From Dyadobacter linearis (GTDB taxonomy: Bacteria; Bacteroidota; Bacteroidia; Cytophagales; Spirosomataceae): a stretch of DNA of 64,000 nt. A program made the position numbers and the translations under genes. The notes under the pieces were generated by a model. The model was not told where the DNA came from and did not search any database. It saw only the letters and a list, made by a program, of their open reading frames with translations. Positions 63,501-64,000 of the stretch are shown one piece after another. Location of the stretch: contig NZ_CAJRAU010000001.1 of assembly GCF_907165045.1 (NCBI RefSeq), positions 806,001 to 870,000 on the forward strand, given 5' to 3'. Every line of letters starts with the position of its first letter. Within the stretch, counting starts at the first letter, position 1.

Positions 63501-63964
63501 AGGCCAGCTCCTGTTTCATCCACTACCGTTCCCGAAATAGTCTGGTCCAGCGTGTATGGAATGAATCCGGTAGGGCTGCCTGCGGGCGCCTTTTCTTCCT
63601 TTTTTTCGTTCTTGAGTAAAATCCGGTTTTCAGAGACAACGTAGCTGACCGATATCGGCTTGAGAAGCTCTTTCAGAATCGCATCCAGGTTTCTGTTTGT
63701 AGCCTTGATATTCACCTTTTGATTGATATCAACCGCACTGGAACTATACACAAAGCGCACGTTGGTCTGACTTTCGATCGACTGGAGAACCCTTTTAAGT
63801 TTTACATTCTCCATTTCCAGGGAAACGGGCTTGCTGAGGATTTCCTGGCCTTCGGCTTCACGGGCGTAGGAGAACCCGCAGAAAAGTAAAATGATGAGAA
63901 TCTGGTGAAATGACATTTTCATTGTGTTCCAGACAGGGGCTGGAATCTGTAAATTTTTGTGCAT
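60596..63964 (-). CDS. susC: SusC-like transporter with N-terminal STN signalling domain
   Basis: 1122 aa. After a signal peptide (MKMSFHQILIILLFCGFSYA within the N terminus) there is an STN domain at about 45-115 (VSLEMENVKLKRVLQSIESQ, NVRFVYSSSAVDINQKVNIK), then a carboxypeptidase-regulatory-like domain, the plug (VVVVGYGTQKKVNLTGALSM, GVSGLWVNQSGSRPGADNAT) and the barrel ending KTVSFGLNVTF. STN-bearing SusC proteins signal through a FecR anti-sigma factor and an ECF sigma factor; those genes would be expected upstream, outside this window. Confidence 0.95.
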   Translation of the reverse strand: MHKNLQIPAPVWNTMKMSFHQILIILLFCGFSYAREAEGQEILSKPVSLEMENVKLKRVLQSIESQTNVRFVYSSSAVDINQKVNIKATNRNLDAILKELLKPISVSYVVSENRILLKNEKKEEKAPAGSPTGFIPYTLDQTISGTVVDETGAGLPGVSVLLKGTQQGTTTDVNGKYQIVTKNASDILVFSFVGYLTQESIVGSRTTLDITLKPDTKALEEVVVVGYGTQKKVNLTGALSMLDMKTKENTPVTNASQALHGVSGLWVNQSGSRPGADNATIRIRGVGTTNNSNPLVLVNGMEYDMNEVNPNDIETITVLKDASAAIYGSRAANGVVLITTKTGVAGKNKISYNFSYGIQSPTMMPDVIWDPIQYMQLKNQALRNEGKTVVDYSDAQIEQYRAGMATNPYAYPNINWFDQVMKNGSLNQHHLQFSGGSDKMLYKLSLGYMDQKGVLIANDNAKRYSIDLNLSSQVAKNLRVGANIIANYRKSTEPADATSGYFGSLMRVLPIFTPYVEDGRYGNTVFRTPGRNLIENPMKLVREGYRKPTVQRIFAKLFADYQLPYDIKYSVNLGIDKLDNVERRFNSRVNTYDPLTLAVMNYGQTVSYNGNISNLNLNFFQTLSWDKTFAGNHHLSALVGTSYNDFDNSLFNASIENLSGNTLTDLKASSLNPVIGGEVTRDKLTSFFGRVNYDFKEKYLLEAVIRYDGSSRFGQNNRWGVFPGLSAGWRIDQEGFFDSNVINLLKLRASIGKLGNQAVPLYSYLNVVSLGSDYSFGNVLQPGAASTSYNDPNISWETTTTYNAGLDVDAWSGKLSGEFEVFKKRTSGILRQVAIPSQVGALNGPQRNIGVVDNTGFEVTLSHRNRIGAFKYELRTGASYVKNKVVDLNGETVITGRRIYKEGYPLDAYYLLQSDGIYQTQEEVNNSAKVSNAVKPGYLKYKDMDGNGTINGDDRIITGSSIPKWNYSFAINLTYKQFSLNTYFQGVQGINIYPTANLAYPVNNGAGLTKEWATDAWTPQNTGAKLPILTTPQGASENYQASTAWLRSGSYLRAQNIQLNYAFPEKWISKASISKLNLFANVQNFFTFSKYKDSDPERNITADNLYDYPMLKTVSFGLNVTF

Positions 63965-64000
63965 AAATTGGCAAATTTTAAGTTTTGACAGGACTTCAAC

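Overview
The window looks like a chromosome segment from a Bacteroidota, most likely a Cytophagales member related to Dyadobacter or Spirosoma. Reasons seen in the sequence: two SusC/SusD pairs, a type IX secretion (T9SS) C-terminal sorting domain, twin DUF4331 proteins, a hybrid two-component sensor/regulator, Bacteroidota-type integrases, and very few Shine-Dalgarno-like sequences. The genus is an inference.

Bases 1 to about 33170 are an accessory region, read here as (part of) a large integrated element whose right edge lies just beyond a complete tyrosine integrase (31659-32972, minus strand). From left to right it holds: the tail of an unknown gene; a minus-strand set with a Fpg/Nei-like glycosylase and a SRAP (HMCES/YedK-like) peptidase; a membrane-anchored protein with a MACPF-like signature next to an acidic protein; a tandem array of two unusual integrases plus the 3' relic of a third; a switch-like region with two copies of a 16-bp palindrome; a phage tail-fibre block (collagen-like fibre with a pectate-lyase-like domain, and a fibre-tip-like protein); a DUF6169 gene with a 49-aa partner; a stretch of decayed genes; small plus-strand cargo genes (YegP-like proteins, secreted proteins, and a three-gene set encoding a coiled-coil membrane protein, a CxxC-x11-CxxC membrane protein and a small cysteine-tailed protein); a packaging block (large terminase and two small-terminase-like genes); and a right-end control block (KilA-N-like protein, MerR/excisionase-type HTH, unknown protein, integrase). 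No portal, capsid, tail-tube or lysis gene is visible. The element is therefore either a decayed prophage or a phage satellite that keeps packaging and fibre genes.

Bases 33278-64000 look like ordinary chromosome. There is an AraC regulator beside an NmrA-type reductase; an operon-like group of two DUF4331 proteins, a TPR lipoprotein and a TonB-dependent receptor; and a complete fructan-utilisation locus. That locus contains a hybrid two-component system with a periplasmic sugar-binding sensor domain, an MFS sugar porter, a PfkB fructokinase, SusC, SusD and a secreted GH32 beta-fructosidase. The likely flow is: GH32 cuts fructan outside or at the cell surface, SusCD imports products, the MFS porter brings fructose across the inner membrane, the kinase phosphorylates it, and the hybrid sensor switches the locus on, possibly through repeated TGTATCAAA motifs upstream of the porter gene.

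Beyond it are an SDR/AraC pair paralogous in layout to the first AraC/reductase pair, then a second, minus-strand SusC (with STN domain) and SusD followed by a secreted protein that fuses a xylose-isomerase-like TIM barrel to a DUF6528-like propeller. I saw no rRNA, no convincing complete tRNA and no CRISPR array.
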